Positions 43,672 through 52,318 of a stretch of DNA of 64,000 nucleotides are shown here, piece after piece. Position 1 is the first letter of the stretch. Each line of letters opens with the position of its first letter. The notes below the pieces were generated by a model. The model made no database searches. It was given only the letters and a program-made list of their open reading frames with translations, and was not told where the DNA came from. This DNA comes from Streptomyces umbrinus (lineage in GTDB: Bacteria; Actinomycetota; Actinomycetes; Streptomycetales; Streptomycetaceae), in the NCBI RefSeq assembly GCF_030817415.1, contig NZ_JAUSZI010000002.1, positions 12,127,501-12,191,500 of the forward strand, read 5' to 3'. Position numbers and translations under genes: made by a program.

Positions 43672-44868
43672 TCAGGCTTGCCAGGTGACGTTCAGCGAGG
43701 TGAGTCCCCGGAACACCCAGCCCTCCATCCGGTCGTCCGCGCCCTCGACGAGGCGGAGTCCCTTGAGGCGGCTGAAGACGAGGGGCCAGGCGAGCGCGCT
43801 GACCTCGTGGCGCGCGACCCACGCGCCCATGCAGAAGTGCGGTCCGCCGCCGAAGGCGAGATGCGGCCGGTGCGGCCGGTCGATGTCGAACTCGTCCGCT
43901 CGTTCGAAGACCGACTCGTCCCGGTTCCCCGAGGCGATGACGAGGGCCACGCGGCTCCCGGCGGGGAGCGCGACGCCCGCGATCTCGTAGTCCTGGGTGA
44001 GCTGGCGAGGATATATGCCGATCGGCGAGATCCAGCGCGCGGTCTCCTCGAAGACCCGCTTCCAGAGCCCGGCATCGGCCACGACCCGGTCCCGTACGTC
44101 CGGGCGTCGCAGCAGTGCCTGGGCACCGACCCCGAAGACGTCGCGCGGTTCGTTGACGCCGCCGCCGATGATGACCTTGATGTTGTTCTGGATCTCGGTC
44201 AGCTCGACCGGATCGGCCGCGTGGACCATGGAGGAGATCACCGAGCCGTCGGGCTCGCGGCGGGCGGCCTCGGCCATCTCGGCCACCGCGTCCTCGATGG
44301 CACGGGTGGCCTGCTCGGCACGCAGCCAGATGTCGGGGTCGTCGGCGTAGTTGCCGTTCGCCGCCATCATCGCCCGCGACCAGTCGGAGATGTCGTCGGC
44401 GCTCGCGTTGCGCAGCCCCAGGACCACGGCCAGGTTGGCCGCCGCGAGCGGCTCGGCGAAGTCGCCGATCAGGTCGCCCTCGCCGCGCCCGGCGATCCGG
44501 TCGAGCAGGTCGTGCGCGTTGCGTTCGAACGTCCCGGCCCACAGGTCGCGGACCTGGCGGGGGCGCGTCGGCGGCTCGGCCGCGGCCCGCAGCCGCCGGT
44601 GCTCCGGGTCGTCCTCACGAAGCAGGTTGGGGCCAACCGTGCGCAGCAGCAGCGAACCCTCCTCGCGCGAGCTGAACACCTCCGGCAGCTTCTCCGCGCG
44701 GACGATGTCCTCGTACCGAGTCAGCAGGTGCCGTCCGACCGACGGCACCCACGCCAGCGGAGCGGTGCGGCGCAGCTCCGCGTAGGCCGGGTACGGGTCG
44801 TCGCGCAGCTCGGCGAGATCGAGCTCGACGACGGGCGCACCCGGGGCAGCGGCCATCAGCGTGCTCAT
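43672..44868 (-). CDS. Cytochrome P450
   Basis: 398-aa bacterial soluble P450. Heme Cys346 in FGGGPHFCMGAWVARHE; ExxR at Glu275-Arg278 (FEETARW). The I-helix reads VIIGGGVNEPRD (233-243), so the common Gly-x-Asp/Glu-Thr pair has Glu-Pro in place of acid-Thr, a variant found in some degradative P450s. The N-terminal half (DDPYPAYAELRRTAPLAWVP, NLLREDDPEHRRLRAAAEPP) is standard. It is flanked by its own ferredoxin and reductase and coupled to the cupin gene (ATGA). The formaldehyde-detox genes in the cluster make O-demethylation a reasonable guess; hydroxylation is the alternative. Confidence 0.93.
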   Translation of the reverse strand: MSTLMAAAPGAPVVELDLAELRDDPYPAYAELRRTAPLAWVPSVGRHLLTRYEDIVRAEKLPEVFSSREEGSLLLRTVGPNLLREDDPEHRRLRAAAEPPTRPRQVRDLWAGTFERNAHDLLDRIAGRGEGDLIGDFAEPLAAANLAVVLGLRNASADDISDWSRAMMAANGNYADDPDIWLRAEQATRAIEDAVAEMAEAARREPDGSVISSMVHAADPVELTEIQNNIKVIIGGGVNEPRDVFGVGAQALLRRPDVRDRVVADAGLWKRVFEETARWISPIGIYPRQLTQDYEIAGVALPAGSRVALVIASGNRDESVFERADEFDIDRPHRPHLAFGGGPHFCMGAWVARHEVSALAWPLVFSRLKGLRLVEGADDRMEGWVFRGLTSLNVTWQA

Positions 44869-45395
44869 GCGGTGCCGCCGGCGCCCATCAGGACGAAGAA
44901 CACCGTGGCGGGCTCGGTGCCGGGGTTGCGCCAGGCGTGCCGGGTGGCGTTCTGCACGACCAGGTCGCCGGGCCCCAGCGTGGCGACCTCACCGCCGTCG
45001 AGGTCGAGGACGATCTCGCCGCTCAGGACGACGCCGTAGTCCACGGTGGGCGTGGTGTGCATGCCCGGGTTGTCGGGCTCGAACAGCTCCGCCAGACCCG
45101 GGGTGGCCTCCAACTGCTCGCCGGCGGCGGCCGCCGGGTCCCAGGCCGGGTCGGCGTAGACACTGGCCGGCGGGAAGGTGACGGTCAGGGCTATCGTCTC
45201 GCCGGGGGCGGGCACGAACGACTTCAGGGACTCCGTCGGGTCGGCCGACGGAACGGCGGGCGCCGCCGTGTTCCACACCACGGACCGGGCGAAGCCGGGG
45301 GTGTGGGTGAACTGACGGGTGCGCGGCGGCTCGCCGTCACTGACGATCACGGGCTTGCCGCTCGGGCTGACACCGGTAACGACACGACGGACCAT
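44865..45395 (-). CDS. Cupin-domain protein
   Basis: 176-aa small beta-barrel protein. The cupin core lies at about 110-165: MHTTPTVDYGVVLSGEIVLDLDGGEVATLGPGDLVVQNATRHAWRNPG. Metal-ligand His are possible at MHTT and RHAW. Such proteins in degradation clusters are often uncharacterised dioxygenases, isomerases or binding proteins. Start ATG 45395 follows AAAGGAGA and is the first gene of the P450 operon. The 164-bp upstream gap to the MarR gene should hold the operon promoter. Confidence 0.82.
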   Translation of the reverse strand: MVRRVVTGVSPSGKPVIVSDGEPPRTRQFTHTPGFARSVVWNTAAPAVPSADPTESLKSFVPAPGETIALTVTFPPASVYADPAWDPAAAAGEQLEATPGLAELFEPDNPGMHTTPTVDYGVVLSGEIVLDLDGGEVATLGPGDLVVQNATRHAWRNPGTEPATVFFVLMGAGGTA

Positions 45396-45559
45396 GATTC
45401 TCTCCTTTGAGAAGCCCTGCTGAGACAGCATTTGAGTAGTTAGGGATGCGACAGTAAGGGTCCTGACGATTCTGCGGATGTCGTAAGTCGCCACGCGGAC
45501 TCACGTCTGCGTGCGGTCGGTGTGCGGGGGTTCGGGTGCTGGCGGTCAGTATGTGCCGG

Positions 45560-46102
45560 TCAGTCTGCGGCCGGGGTCTCCTGATTGACCAGGGTTCGCA
45601 GCAGGTGAACCAGCTCACTGAGCTGGTCGTCGCGCAGGACGGCGGTCCACGCCCGTTCCCGCAGGGTCTGGGCCTCGATGGCCTTCCGCAGCGTCTCGCG
45701 GCCCTCGTCGGTGAGCTCGACGATCAGCTGGCGGCGGTCGGTCTCCACGCGACGGCGGGTGACGAGGCCGCGGTTCTCCAGGGTCGTCAGCGCGCTGGAG
45801 ATGCTGGCGCGCGTGGACCCGGAGACCCGGCCGATGTCCTGCTGGGCGAGCCCGTCGTAGGCCCACAGGGCGTTCAGGATGCGGAATCCCGCCCAGGTCA
45901 GACCGAGCGGCCGGTGGACGTGCTTCTCGAAGTCCTTCGTCAGCCGGGCCTCGAGTCGGGTGAGGTCGGTGACCATCTCGATCGCGTCGAGATCCCGGGG
46001 ATCGGTCGTGCCCAGCTCGCGATGGTGGTGGCGCAGCAACTCCGAGAACTCCCGGGTCCGGCGCAGCCTCGCGGCTTCCGCTTCTCCTGCGGTGTCCGTC
46101 AC
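45560..46102 (-). CDS. MarR-family transcriptional regulator
   Basis: 180-aa winged-helix dimer. LGLTWAGFRILNALWAYDGLAQQDIGRVSGSTRASISSALTTLENRGLVTRRRVETDRRQLIVELTDEGRETL shows the full recognition helix and the wing (D-R-R). MarR proteins of catabolic clusters are usually repressors released by an aromatic or its CoA thioester. It is transcribed between the FAH gene and the P450 operon, 35 bp after the former's stop. Targets are likely the promoters at 45.4-45.6 kb and 47.6 kb. Confidence 0.93.
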   Translation of the reverse strand: MTDTAGEAEAARLRRTREFSELLRHHHRELGTTDPRDLDAIEMVTDLTRLEARLTKDFEKHVHRPLGLTWAGFRILNALWAYDGLAQQDIGRVSGSTRASISSALTTLENRGLVTRRRVETDRRQLIVELTDEGRETLRKAIEAQTLRERAWTAVLRDDQLSELVHLLRTLVNQETPAAD

Positions 46103-46137
46103 GATCTCCCGTCCTCTCTGGTCCGACCGGACCGCAG

Positions 46138-46986
46138 TCAGCCGCCGACGACCGGGTTGACCATAGTGCCGACGCCTGTGACCTCGGTCCGCAGGACCTT
46201 ACCCTCGGTCAGGTACAGCCGAGGAGTGCGGCGGACACCGCAGCCGGCCGGGGTGCCGGTGAAGATCAGGTCGCCGGGCTCGAACGTCACCCGCTTCGAC
46301 AGCCAGGCGATCAGCTCGGGCACGCTGAAGATGAGGTCCGAGGTTCGGCCTCGCTGCACCTCGAGGTCGTCGACCCAGCCGACCACCTCGATGTCGTCCG
46401 GGTCCTCGAACTCGTCGACGGTCACCAGGTACGGGCCGATCGGGCTGAAGGTGTCGTACGACTTCGGCAGCGTGAACTGGTTGATCGGCTTGCGCCACTG
46501 CTCCTTGCGGTCGCTGACGTCCTGACCTGCGGTGACACCCGCGACGTAGGACCAGGCGTCGGCCGCGGAGATGTTCTTGCCGGTCCGCCCCATGACCACC
46601 ACGAGTTCGGCCTCGTAGTCGACCTTGTCGTACTGCGGCTCCACCACGATGGAGTCATACGGACCGACCACGGAGGAGGCGAACTTGGCGAACACCGACG
46701 GCTCGTCCGGGACGGGCAGGTTGGACTCCTCGGCGTGCGCGCGGTAGTTCAGGGCCACGCCGATTGCCTTGTAGGGCTTGGCGACCCGGCCCAGGTCACG
46801 CTGCTCGAACGGCTTCCAGTCCGCCTCTTCCGCCCGCTCGGCGAGGGCGCGCAGTTCGTCGTGGAGCGAGAGATCGGAGAGCACCTCGAGGCGCGGCTCG
46901 ATCGCTCCCTTGCTGGCGTCCGCGATGTCGAGGGCGAGGTTGTCGCGGACGACGACCGGGCGGCCGGCGAGGTTGGCGAGCTTCAT
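46138..46986 (-). CDS. Fumarylacetoacetate hydrolase-family protein
   Basis: 282-aa FAH-fold enzyme cleaving C-C bonds of acylpyruvates or decarboxylating/isomerising ring-cleavage products. Core: AIGVALNYRAHAEESNLPVPDEPSVFAKFASSVVGP; metal ligands in YEAELVVVMGRTGKNI and VAGVTAGQDVSDR; C-terminal DLIFTGTPAGCGVRR. Start ATG 46986 overlaps the AhpD-like gene stop (ATGA). Typically it follows an extradiol dioxygenase, which here is the divergent gene at 47658. Confidence 0.92.
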   Translation of the reverse strand: MKLANLAGRPVVVRDNLALDIADASKGAIEPRLEVLSDLSLHDELRALAERAEEADWKPFEQRDLGRVAKPYKAIGVALNYRAHAEESNLPVPDEPSVFAKFASSVVGPYDSIVVEPQYDKVDYEAELVVVMGRTGKNISAADAWSYVAGVTAGQDVSDRKEQWRKPINQFTLPKSYDTFSPIGPYLVTVDEFEDPDDIEVVGWVDDLEVQRGRTSDLIFSVPELIAWLSKRVTFEPGDLIFTGTPAGCGVRRTPRLYLTEGKVLRTEVTGVGTMVNPVVGG

Positions 46987-47576
46987 GCGGCTTCTTCCTT
47001 CTTCTCGGTCGGTTCGGGCAGGGGCAGTGCGAGGTCGCCCTCGACCTGGACCCCGAGGGTGTTGATGACGGTGGCGATGGTCAGGTACTGGCCGACGGTG
47101 TAGAGGACGTCGATGACCTGCTCGGTGCTCAGGTGGGCCGTCAGCCGGTCCCACAGCTCGTCGTCGACGCCCTGGCGGTCCAGGAGCGAATCGGTGGCGG
47201 AGAGCAGCACCCGGTCCAGCTCCTCCAGTCCGTCCCAGTCGCCGGTCGCGGCGGCCAGGATCGTGTCGTCGGTGAGCCCGGCGCGGCGGGCGATCCGGAC
47301 GTGCTGGTCCCACTCGTACGCGGCCCGCGCCCGGACGGCGATCCGCAGGATCATCAGCTCCCGGGACGACAACGGCAGGGTGTTCTTCCCCAGCACGTGG
47401 TTGCCGAAGAGGATGAAGCGGCGCAGAGCCTCCTGGTGGTGGGCCAGCGTCGCCCAGATCGTGTAGATCCGCCCGTCCTGATCGCGGTACGGCGCCAGCG
47501 ACGTCAGCGTCTTCTCATGCAGCTCGCCCTCGTCGACGGGCTGCAGGCGGGCCTTCTCGGGCACTACTCCCGACAT
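46983..47576 (-). CDS. Carboxymuconolactone decarboxylase/AhpD-like protein
   Basis: 197-aa all-helical CMD-family protein. Key segment SSRELMILRIAVRARAAYEWDQHVRIARRAGLTDDTI, where the family's proton-relay Glu and His occur (YEWDQHV). The CxxC pair of peroxidase-type AhpD is absent, which argues against a redox role and for a decarboxylase, lactonase or structural role. First gene of the minus-strand operon with FAH and MarR. Ribosome site GAGGAGG before ATG 47576; candidate promoter in the divergent gap. Confidence 0.85.
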   Translation of the reverse strand: MSGVVPEKARLQPVDEGELHEKTLTSLAPYRDQDGRIYTIWATLAHHQEALRRFILFGNHVLGKNTLPLSSRELMILRIAVRARAAYEWDQHVRIARRAGLTDDTILAAATGDWDGLEELDRVLLSATDSLLDRQGVDDELWDRLTAHLSTEQVIDVLYTVGQYLTIATVINTLGVQVEGDLALPLPEPTEKKEEAA

Positions 47577-47603
47577 CGGGGACCTCCTCGACTCGATGGC
47601 GTC

Positions 47604-47650
47604 AACGTATTCGTAAGAGTATTGACCGTCAAGGGTCTAACAAATATTGT
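47604..47650. promoter_or_regulatory. Overlapping divergent promoters sharing a TTGAC palindrome
   Basis: Plus strand: TTGACC (47622-47627), 17-bp spacer, TATTGT (47645-47650), with ATG 47658 only 7 bp beyond, so the transcript would be leaderless. Minus strand: TTGACG (47632-47627), 17-bp spacer, TACGTT (47609-47604) for the AhpD-like operon. The two -35 boxes are the halves of the palindrome TTGACCGTCAA, so one bound repressor could block both. Confidence 0.6.
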
Positions 47651-47657
47651 CTTCGCC

Positions 47658-48542
47658 ATGACGATCCAGAGCCTTGGGTATGTGGGCATCGGTGCGCCCG
47701 ACCCGGATGCATGGGCGGAGTACGCCCGGACAGTGATAGGTCTCGCGGTCGAGCCGGGGGCTGCGGCCGACAGCGGCTCCGCCCCGGGCGAGGGGCCCGT
47801 GCGCTATCGCCTGCGTATGGACCAGCACCCGTTCCGCATGTGGCTGACGGAGGCGGAACCCGGTGGTGTGACGGTCATCGGCTGGGAGGTCCGTGACGGG
47901 GCGGCGATCGACGCGATGACGGTGCGGCTCAAGGAGGCCGGCGTCGACGTCACGGCGGGCACCGAGGAGGAGTGCCGGGACCGCCAGGTGGCCCGCATGG
48001 TGCACTTCACCGGCCCGCTCGGCATCCGCACCGAGCTGTTCTGCGGCCGCCGCCTCGCCCCCAGCCAGTTCGTGTCACCGCTCGGCGTCGACTTCGTGAC
48101 CGGAGAACAGGGCCTCGGGCACGTCGTGATGAAGACACCGCACGTGCAGGAGGCGGTCGACTTCTACTGCGAGATCCTGGGCTTCCGGCTCAGCGACACC
48201 GCCGACTACCCCTGGGGCACCTTCTACTTCCTGGGCTGCAACCCCCGGCACCACAGCATCGCCTTCATCCGCTCGTACAAGAACGAGGGCACCCACCACA
48301 TCCTGTGCGAGGTGACCAGCCCGGAGGAGGTCGGCCGCGCCCTGGACCGAACCCGCGAGCACGAGGTCGAGCTCATGGCCACGCTCGGCAAGCACGCCAA
48401 CGACGGGATGTTCTCCTTCTACATGACGTCGCCCGCCGGCTTCGGCATCGAGATCGGAGCGGGCGGTGTGCAGGTCGACGAGAGCACCTGGGTGAGCCGC
48501 ACCTACACCGCTGACATCTGGGGCCACCACCCCGTGGACTGA
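47658..48542 (+). CDS. VOC-family extradiol ring-cleavage dioxygenase
   Basis: 294-aa two-domain type I extradiol dioxygenase (BphC/HsaC-like) that opens catecholic rings next to the diol using Fe(II). Metal ligands: His155 (GLGHVVMKTP), His213 or His214 (GTHHILCEV), Glu265 (GFGIEIG); a substrate-side His is in NPRHHSIAFI. The N-terminal domain keeps the fold without metal ligands. The start has no Shine-Dalgarno site and the promoter -10 ends 7 bp upstream, so translation is probably leaderless. It is the central enzyme of the cluster; FAH and AhpD-like genes are divergent. Confidence 0.92.
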   Translation: MTIQSLGYVGIGAPDPDAWAEYARTVIGLAVEPGAAADSGSAPGEGPVRYRLRMDQHPFRMWLTEAEPGGVTVIGWEVRDGAAIDAMTVRLKEAGVDVTAGTEEECRDRQVARMVHFTGPLGIRTELFCGRRLAPSQFVSPLGVDFVTGEQGLGHVVMKTPHVQEAVDFYCEILGFRLSDTADYPWGTFYFLGCNPRHHSIAFIRSYKNEGTHHILCEVTSPEEVGRALDRTREHEVELMATLGKHANDGMFSFYMTSPAGFGIEIGAGGVQVDESTWVSRTYTADIWGHHPVD

Positions 48543-48634
48543 CAGCCCCGGGCCTCCATTCCGTGGACTGAATGCCCGGACCTTCCCGTCACGCCCTCGC
48601 CCCCGTCCGCCCTCGACGAAAGCAGCCGTACCCC

Positions 48635-50212
48635 ATGCTCCAGAGTTTTCTGCAGGACACCTGGGTCACCCCCACGGTCACGCCCGCGTCGGCGGTCGCC
48701 GTACGCGACGCGGTCACCGGCGAGACGATCTGCCACGTCTCCTCCGAAGGGCTCGACGTCGCCGGGGCGTTCGCCCACGCACGACGCGTCGGCGGTCCCG
48801 CCCTGCGCGACCTCACCTTCCCGCAGCGAGCCGACCTCCTGGACGCGGTCGCCGCCGCCGTCCGGGCCCGCCGCGAGGAGCTCTACGTGCTGTCGGCGCG
48901 CGCCGGTGCGACCCTGACGGACGCCCGGTACGACGTCGACGGCGGCGTCCGCGTGCTGCGCGACTACGCCACCCGGGCCAGGGCCGAACTCCCGGACGCG
49001 CCCTACCTGTTGGAGGGCCCCGCCGAACGCCTCGCGCGCGGTGAGGACTTCCTCGGCGTCCACCTCGTCTCCCCCTCACCGGGCCTGATGCTCCAGGTGA
49101 ACGCCTTCAACTTCCCGGTCTGGGCGCCGCTGGAGAAGCTCGCGCAGGCGGTGCTGGCCGGCGTGCCGAGCGTGGTGAAGCCGGCCACGCCCACCGCGTA
49201 CCTCACGGAACACCTGGTACGGATCGTGGCCGAGGCCGGGGTCCTGCCTCCCGGTGCCCTGCAGATGGTCGTGGGCTCGGTGCGCACGGCGCTCGATCTG
49301 CTCCACGAACAGGACGTGCTCTCCTTCACCGGCTCGGCCGCCACCGCCGCGACCCTGCGCACGCACCCCGACCTGGTGGCCCGCTCCGTCCGGTTCAACG
49401 CGGAGGCCGACTCCGTCAACGCCATCGTCCTCGCGCCGGACGTCGAGCCCGGATCCCCGCTGTTCGAGGCATTCGTCCGCGAGGTCGTCACCGAGATGAC
49501 GGTCAAGGCGGGCCAGAAGTGCACCGCGATCCGCCGGGTCCTCGTCCCGCGCGAGCACGAACTCGCCGCCCTGGACGCGATCTCGGCCGAGCTGGCAGGC
49601 GTGACCATCGGCAACCCCGCTGCGGAGGGCGTCCGGATGGGGGCAGTCGTCAGCCTGGATCAGCGCGACGACGTACGGCGGGCGGTGCGCGCCATCGTCG
49701 AGTCCGGCCGCTTCGTGTACGGCGACCCGGGCAAGGTGCGCGTGGTGGACGCCGACCCGGAGCGGGGCGCCTTCCTGGACACGCTGTTGATCTCCGCGGA
49801 CCCGGACGCCTCGGCACCCCACGAGGTCGAACCCTTCGGACCGGCCGCGACCGTGCTGGCGTACCGCGACACCGCCCACGCCACGGACCTGGTTGCGCGC
49901 GGCCGTGGCAGCCTCGCCGCCTCCGTGGTCGGCGACGACCTCGCCTGGACGACCGCCTTCGTCCGGGAGGCGGCTCCCTGGCACGGGCGGCTCCACCTGC
50001 TGGACTCGACGAACCTGACGCAGACCACCGGGCACGGATCCCCGCTCCCCGCCCTGCGCCACGGCGGCCCGGGCCGAGCCGGCGGGGGATCGGAAATGGG
50101 GGGCACCCGCGGTGTCGTGGACCTGATGCAGCGAACGGCACTCCAGGCGTCACCGAGGCTGCTGGACTCCCTCCGGAACGGGCACGCCCGGCCGCCGGCC
50201 GACTCCGCGTGA
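48635..50212 (+). CDS. Aldehyde dehydrogenase, PaaZ/BoxD-like
   Basis: 525-aa NAD(P)-dependent aldehyde dehydrogenase resembling the ALDH part of PaaZ and BoxD, which oxidise CoA-thioester semialdehydes from aromatic ring cleavage. Features: QVNAFNFPVWAPLEKLAQAVLAGVPSVVKPATPTAYLT, VLSFTGSAATAATLR, Glu in RFNAEADSVNAIV, nucleophile Cys in TVKAGQKCTAIRRVLVP, EVEPFGPAATVLAY. No MaoC hydratase domain is fused. ATG 48635 is used; a preceding CGACGAAAG is only a weak ribosome site. It follows the dioxygenase by 92 bp on the same strand. Confidence 0.9.
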   Translation: MLQSFLQDTWVTPTVTPASAVAVRDAVTGETICHVSSEGLDVAGAFAHARRVGGPALRDLTFPQRADLLDAVAAAVRARREELYVLSARAGATLTDARYDVDGGVRVLRDYATRARAELPDAPYLLEGPAERLARGEDFLGVHLVSPSPGLMLQVNAFNFPVWAPLEKLAQAVLAGVPSVVKPATPTAYLTEHLVRIVAEAGVLPPGALQMVVGSVRTALDLLHEQDVLSFTGSAATAATLRTHPDLVARSVRFNAEADSVNAIVLAPDVEPGSPLFEAFVREVVTEMTVKAGQKCTAIRRVLVPREHELAALDAISAELAGVTIGNPAAEGVRMGAVVSLDQRDDVRRAVRAIVESGRFVYGDPGKVRVVDADPERGAFLDTLLISADPDASAPHEVEPFGPAATVLAYRDTAHATDLVARGRGSLAASVVGDDLAWTTAFVREAAPWHGRLHLLDSTNLTQTTGHGSPLPALRHGGPGRAGGGSEMGGTRGVVDLMQRTALQASPRLLDSLRNGHARPPADSA

Positions 50213-50242
50213 CGCCCATGCGCGCGAGGCGTGCACGGTCCG

Positions 50243-50257
50243 AACGGCTTAACCGTT
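50243..50257. promoter_or_regulatory. Inverted repeat before the MFS gene
   Basis: AACGG-CTTAA-CCGTT, 12 bp before ATG 50269. It could be an operator or a weak attenuator; the gap to the upstream gene is only 56 bp. Confidence 0.4.
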
Positions 50258-50268
50258 GTACCGCACCC

Positions 50269-51477
50269 ATGGAACACGGAACGGACCTGCCGGCCGCGAT
50301 GCTGCTGGCGCTGGCCCTGGCCTACGGAGTCTCCCCGCTGGCCATCGACATGTATCTGTCGGCGTTTCCGCGCATGGCGCGTGACCTGCATGCCTCAGCC
50401 ACCGGCGTCCAGCTGACGCTGACCGCGTTCATGACCGGCCTGGCCGTCGGGCAACTGGTCATCGGGCCGCTGTCGGACCGCTGGGGCCGGCGTCGGCCGC
50501 TGCTGGCCGGGACCGCGGTGAGCGTGCTCGCGGGGCTGCTCTGCGCCGCGGCGCCCTCCGTCGGACTGCTCGTCGCGGCCCGTTTCACGCACGGCGTCAG
50601 CGGAGCCGCCGGGATCGTCATCGCCCGTGCCGTGGTCGGCGACCGGGCCCGCGGGGCGGGGGCGGCCCGGGCGTACGGACTGCTGATGATGACCGCCGGC
50701 GTGGCACCGGTCGTCGCCCCGCTGATCGGCGGAGCACTGGTCGGTGCCGTCGGCTGGCGCGGGATCTTCCTCGTCCTCGCGGGCCTGGCGGCACTGACGT
50801 TCCTCGGCGCGCTCTTCCTGGTCCCCGAGACCCTGCCGCCCGACCGGCGGAGCGGCGGGGGGCTCGCCACCACCCTCCGCCGTACCGGCACCCTCCTCAC
50901 CGACCGCCCGTTCCTCGGCTACGCCTTCGCCTTCGCCTTCGGGTTCGGCACCCTGTTCAGCTACCTCGCGGCTTCGCCGTTCGTCTACCAGAACGTCTTC
51001 GATCTCTCAATCGGGACCTACGCGGTGATCCTGGCTGCCAACGCTGTGGGATTCACTGCCACCAGCGCCCTCAACCGGCGGATCGTCCGGCGCTTCGGCG
51101 CCCGTCTCCTGCTGCGCGTCGGCCTCCTCGTCATGGCGGTGTGCTCTACGACGCTGTGCCTGCTCGCCGGCACCGGACTGCTCGTCCGAGACCTCGCCGT
51201 CCCGTTGGTCTTCGTGACGGTTTCGTCGCTCGGTCTGATCGCGGCCAACGCCACGGCGCTCGCCGTCGCCCGCGCTCCGCAGGCGGCGGGCAGCGCGTCG
51301 GCGATCGTCGGGGCTCTGCAGTTCGGTCTGGCCGCCACCGTCTCCCCGCTGGTCGGACTGGGCGGAGAGAACACCGCCGTCCCCATGGCCGTGGCCATGG
51401 CCGCTTCGACGGTCGTGGCGGGATCGGCCGTGCTGGTGCTGGCGGGAACCGACCGGGACGGTGACGAACTCGCCTGA
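50269..51477 (+). CDS. MFS exporter, Bcr/CflA type
   Basis: 402-aa 12-helix drug:H+ antiporter. Opens LALALAYGVSPLAIDMYLSAFPRMARDLHASATGVQLTLTAFMTGLAVGQLVIGPLSDRWGRRRPLLAG (IDMYLPAFP-type signature of Bcr/CflA and motif A), then GVAPVVAPLIGGALVGAVGWRGIF (motif C). In this place it may expel toxic intermediates or end products. Last gene of the plus-strand run, probably read with the dioxygenase and aldehyde dehydrogenase. Confidence 0.9.
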   Translation: MEHGTDLPAAMLLALALAYGVSPLAIDMYLSAFPRMARDLHASATGVQLTLTAFMTGLAVGQLVIGPLSDRWGRRRPLLAGTAVSVLAGLLCAAAPSVGLLVAARFTHGVSGAAGIVIARAVVGDRARGAGAARAYGLLMMTAGVAPVVAPLIGGALVGAVGWRGIFLVLAGLAALTFLGALFLVPETLPPDRRSGGGLATTLRRTGTLLTDRPFLGYAFAFAFGFGTLFSYLAASPFVYQNVFDLSIGTYAVILAANAVGFTATSALNRRIVRRFGARLLLRVGLLVMAVCSTTLCLLAGTGLLVRDLAVPLVFVTVSSLGLIAANATALAVARAPQAAGSASAIVGALQFGLAATVSPLVGLGGENTAVPMAVAMAASTVVAGSAVLVLAGTDRDGDELA

Positions 51478-51828
51478 CCCGGCGGTCACCTCACTGGATC
51501 CTGTGGGCCGTCCGTGGAGTTCGCCGCCTTGAGGGGAGCACGCCGCAGTTGCTCACGGCGAGCCCGAGGGGTGTCCGCTGGTGCGGCACGGTCGAGTTCA
51601 TGCCATGGGCGGTGGCTGTACGACGATTGATGCCGTGATGGCGGTCAGGAATGCGCTGTGGGCACTGGCCGACCGCGGTGTGTCTGGTGATACCGATCTG
51701 ATGGACCCCGGGCCCTCCGTCCGACTTCGGCAGAAGACTGTGGCGCAGCTGACAGGGCATTGGATGCCGCCGGGTGTCTTGCTGATGAGGAACTGCTCCG
51801 TCAGCGAAGCGACGATGTCGCATGCTCA
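51478..51828. other. 351-bp interval without a recognisable gene
   Basis: An 86-codon plus-strand frame (51581-51841) has no family match and runs into the IS end, so it is not called. Ends with TCA (51826-51828), the inner flank of the right IS copy. Confidence 0.4.
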
Positions 51829-51895
51829 GGGGGCGGTATGAGACCTGATGCCCGATTCTTGGTTTTGTCCGGGGTGGGCGGGCAGGTCGCGGCGG

Positions 51896-52318
51896 CTACG
51901 GCCGGGGCTGGGTGAACAAGCCCTGCTCGGTCTCGGCCAGGATCCCGCGGTCGGCCAGCCGCTTGAGCTTTAGGCGGATGTTGTTGATGTTGTTGGGCGC
52001 GACCGCCAGGTCCATCGCCTCGCAGACCTGCCGGGCTCTCAGCGGGTGGCCGGCCGCGGTGAACACCGCCATGATCTGCTGATAGGCCGGATGATCCGGA
52101 AGTTTCGGTGCCGGGGGTGCGGGCGGTTGCGGATCGGGCAGCTCCAGCAGTGTCTTGCGGGTGATCCGAACTTCCTCGGTGGCCCGGTCGAGTTCGTCGA
52201 GCTGTGCGGTCAGCTGCGCGATCCGTTCCCTCGTTGCCTCGGCCTGCGCGGTGATCTCTCGTTCCCGCTCCTCCAGCCGGGCCAGCACCGCCCCGAGCGT
52301 CAGCTCTCCACCGGTCAC
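51896..52318 (-). CDS. IS passenger protein (coiled coil plus winged helix), right copy
   Basis: Translation identical to the 140-aa protein at 33927-34349, including the GTG start coupled to the transposase stop. Confidence 0.75.
   Translation of the reverse strand: MTGGELTLGAVLARLEEREREITAQAEATRERIAQLTAQLDELDRATEEVRITRKTLLELPDPQPPAPPAPKLPDHPAYQQIMAVFTAAGHPLRARQVCEAMDLAVAPNNINNIRLKLKRLADRGILAETEQGLFTQPRP

Noticed and set aside
35226..51477. Antibiotic biosynthetic gene cluster around the P450
   Set aside because: No synthase, synthetase or tailoring set; the enzymes are those of CoA-linked aromatic degradation.
51581..51841. 86-aa gene next to the right IS copy
   Set aside because: No family match, no ribosome site, and the frame ends inside the IS terminal repeat.
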